A stretch of 64,000 bases of DNA, from positions 62,001 to 126,000 of the forward strand of contig CAVSII010000010.1 in the NCBI GenBank assembly GCA_963727955.1. Reading direction: 5' to 3'. A program made the translations under genes and the position numbers. Below the pieces are notes generated by a model. The model did no database searches, was not told the origin of the DNA, and was given only the letters and a program-made list of their open reading frames with translations. This DNA is from Bog-756 sp963727955. GTDB taxonomy: Bacteria > Actinomycetota > Acidimicrobiia > Acidimicrobiales > RAAP-2. Positions 62,764-64,000 of this stretch are shown piece by piece. The stretch's first letter is position 1; each line of letters opens with the position of its first letter.

Positions 62764-63047
62764 TTGGCCGCCTTGGCCGTGGCGAACTCGTCAAGAGCAC
62801 CCGACTGCTTCAGCAGCTTCTCCACCCGTTCGGTAGGCGTAGCCCCCTGGCTCAACCACTTGACGGCCTTGGCGTTGTCGATCTCCACCACCGCGTCAGG
62901 CTCAGCCAGTGACTTGCCGCGGGGCGCGTAGGTCCCCACGATTTCGATGAACCGACCGTTGCGGGGCGAACGGCTGTCCGCCGCCACCAGGCGGTACGTC
63001 GGCTGCTTCTTTTTTCCGATCCGCACGAGGCGGAGCTTTACGGCCAC
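62760..63047 (-). CDS. rpsP: 30S ribosomal protein S16
   Basis: 95 aa from GTG 63047, which has AGAGGAG 8 bases upstream; the in-frame start at 63134 is rejected. VKLRLVRIGKKKQPTYRLVA, DSRSPRNGRFIEIVGTYAPR and AKAVKWLSQGATPTERVEKL cover the protein. First gene after ffh in the classic ffh-rpsP-khpA-rimM-trmD-rplS order. Confidence 0.97.
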   Translation of the reverse strand: MAVKLRLVRIGKKKQPTYRLVAADSRSPRNGRFIEIVGTYAPRGKSLAEPDAVVEIDNAKAVKWLSQGATPTERVEKLLKQSGALDEFATAKAAK

Positions 63048-63185
63048 AATGCACTCCTCTGCATTCCTGCGATATTCCTGCGATCTCCTGATTGGCCCAC
63101 CAGTCTCGCACCTAAAGCGAGGTTGCCGTGCCAAAAACCAGCCTGGACGGCGGCGGGGGCTCTCTCGGGCGTTCTCCGGGCCCTG

Positions 63186-64000
63186 TCAGCGGGCCTTCGG
63201 CGTCACCCGCCCACCACCTTTGCCCTTCTTGCCCCCCTTGCCCCGGGATTTGGCCGAGCTCCGGCCTCCGCCCCCCTTGCCCATCGCCGGGCCAGGGCTC
63301 TGACCGAAGCCACCAGCGTCGGCACCTACTCCGGCCAGATCGGAGAAGTCAGCACCGGCCGTCATTTCGGCCATGGCCTCCGGGGACAGTTTCGGACCGC
63401 GTCCCAAAAGACCTCCGAGACCGCCCATGGCGCCGGCCATGCCGCCCTTTCCGAACCCCTTCATCATCTTCTGCATCTCCTTGAACTGCTTGAGGAGAGC
63501 GTTGACGTCCGAGGTGGCGGTCCCGCTGCCCCGGGCGATCCGCACCCGCCGGGCTCCGTCGATGATGGCCGGATCAACTCGCTCCGAAGGCGTCATCGAC
63601 CGAATGATGGCCTCGATCTGGCCGATCTGGCCGTCGTCGACGGCGGATGAGGCCTGTTTGAGGTCCTTGGGCACACCGGGCAGCAACGAGAGCATGCCCG
63701 ACAGCGAACCCATCTTTTTCACCTGTTGAAGCTGCTCGAGGAAATCCTCCAAGGTGAACCGGCCCTCGAGCATGGCGGCCGCACCCTTGGTGGTGACCTC
63801 CTTGTCCATGGTCCGATCGGCTTGCTCGATGAGGCTGAGGACGTCGCCCATGCCCAGGATCCGGTCGGCCATCCGATCGGGGTGAAACTGATCGAAGTCA
63901 TCGAGCTTCTCGCCGGTGGAGGCGAAGGCGATGGGCTTGCCCACCACCTCCTTGACCGAAAGGGCGGCGCCACCGCGAGCATCACCGTCCAGCTTGGTCA
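63186..64000 (-). CDS. ffh: Signal recognition particle protein Ffh (3' part, 5' end beyond window)
   Basis: The frame enters at the right edge with TKLDGDARGGAALSVKEVVG, the G4-G5 part of the NG GTPase domain, continues with GKPIAFASTGEKLDDFDQFH, and then the methionine-rich M domain with LEQLQQVKKMGSLSGMLSLL and ARGSGTATSDVNALLKQFKE, the signal-peptide and 4.5S RNA binding helices. The last 70 residues are Gly/Lys/Met-rich (KGGGGRSSAKSRGKGGKKGK), longer and more basic than in most Ffh. It targets membrane proteins to the translocon. Confidence 0.97.
   Translation of the reverse strand, partial: TKLDGDARGGAALSVKEVVGKPIAFASTGEKLDDFDQFHPDRMADRILGMGDVLSLIEQADRTMDKEVTTKGAAAMLEGRFTLEDFLEQLQQVKKMGSLSGMLSLLPGVPKDLKQASSAVDDGQIGQIEAIIRSMTPSERVDPAIIDGARRVRIARGSGTATSDVNALLKQFKEMQKMMKGFGKGGMAGAMGGLGGLLGRGPKLSPEAMAEMTAGADFSDLAGVGADAGGFGQSPGPAMGKGGGGRSSAKSRGKGGKKGKGGGRVTPKAR

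Overview
The window looks like an actinobacterial chromosome with high GC, many GTG starts and genes packed on both strands. Four lines of evidence point there. Mycothiol genes are present (a mycothiol S-conjugate amidase, a second PIG-L deacetylase, and a maleylpyruvate-isomerase-type mycothiol enzyme). Coenzyme F420 families are present (three complete luciferase-like oxidoreductases plus a dead one, and a PPOX-type enzyme). The Psp cluster is of the actinobacterial kind (pspA, pspAA, htpX, pspAB). The ribosomal/SRP cluster carries DUF2469. The 'GYWLVA.DGGVFAFG' surface repeat at the left edge makes me favour class Acidimicrobiia; that placement is inference.

Layout. 1-8.3 kb: ten recognisable genes (collagen-like surface protein, DUF167, TPR protein, YunG-like, truncated haemoglobin, GFA enzyme, a small protein, a mycothiol-dependent enzyme, a GGDEF-EAL protein, a possible ferritin-like protein), every one broken by indels although motifs survive. 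8.4-12.8 kb: luciferase-like oxidoreductase, then a copper chaperone and a CopA ATPase with an extra C-terminal extracytoplasmic domain. 12.8-21.9 kb: lipoprotein, TrmA-type RNA methyltransferase, nitroreductase, tRNA-Gly(TCC), aldo/keto reductase, GGDEF-EAL, an Ada-AlkA fusion with Ogt, and a universal stress protein. 22-32 kb: a 1,300-residue cyclase-ATPase-TPR signalling protein, an MFS exporter with a palindrome upstream, a GGDEF protein, PIG-L, DedA. 32-45 kb: hydrolase, RecB-type nuclease, PAP2 phosphatase, DsbA-like protein, two F420 oxidoreductases around purE, a ChbG/YdjC-like protein, SCP2, Mca, and the Psp envelope-stress operon. 45-54 kb: pterin dehydratase, two P450s, fumC, nfo, a DUF222-HNH protein, a PPOX F420 enzyme, and a dead luciferase-like gene. 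54.4-58.2 kb: a pilin-like protein followed by dprA and comM. 58.5-64 kb: enoyl-CoA hydratase, YraN, DUF2469, rplS, trmD, rimM, KH protein, rpsP, ffh.

Functional themes are c-di-GMP and cyclic nucleotide signalling (three GGDEF proteins plus a class III cyclase), alkylation and abasic-site repair, mycothiol/F420 redox chemistry, envelope stress, and DNA uptake and processing.

Two window-wide patterns stand out. First, indels are extremely dense before 8.3 kb and almost absent afterwards, which is most simply explained by poor sequence near a contig end. Second, short tandem arrays with periods of 9, 18, 27 or 36 bp sit in gaps and at gene 5' ends at six or more unrelated places, in one case apparently breaking a reading frame. 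I see no CRISPR array, prophage, insertion sequence, toxin-antitoxin pair or biosynthetic gene cluster.
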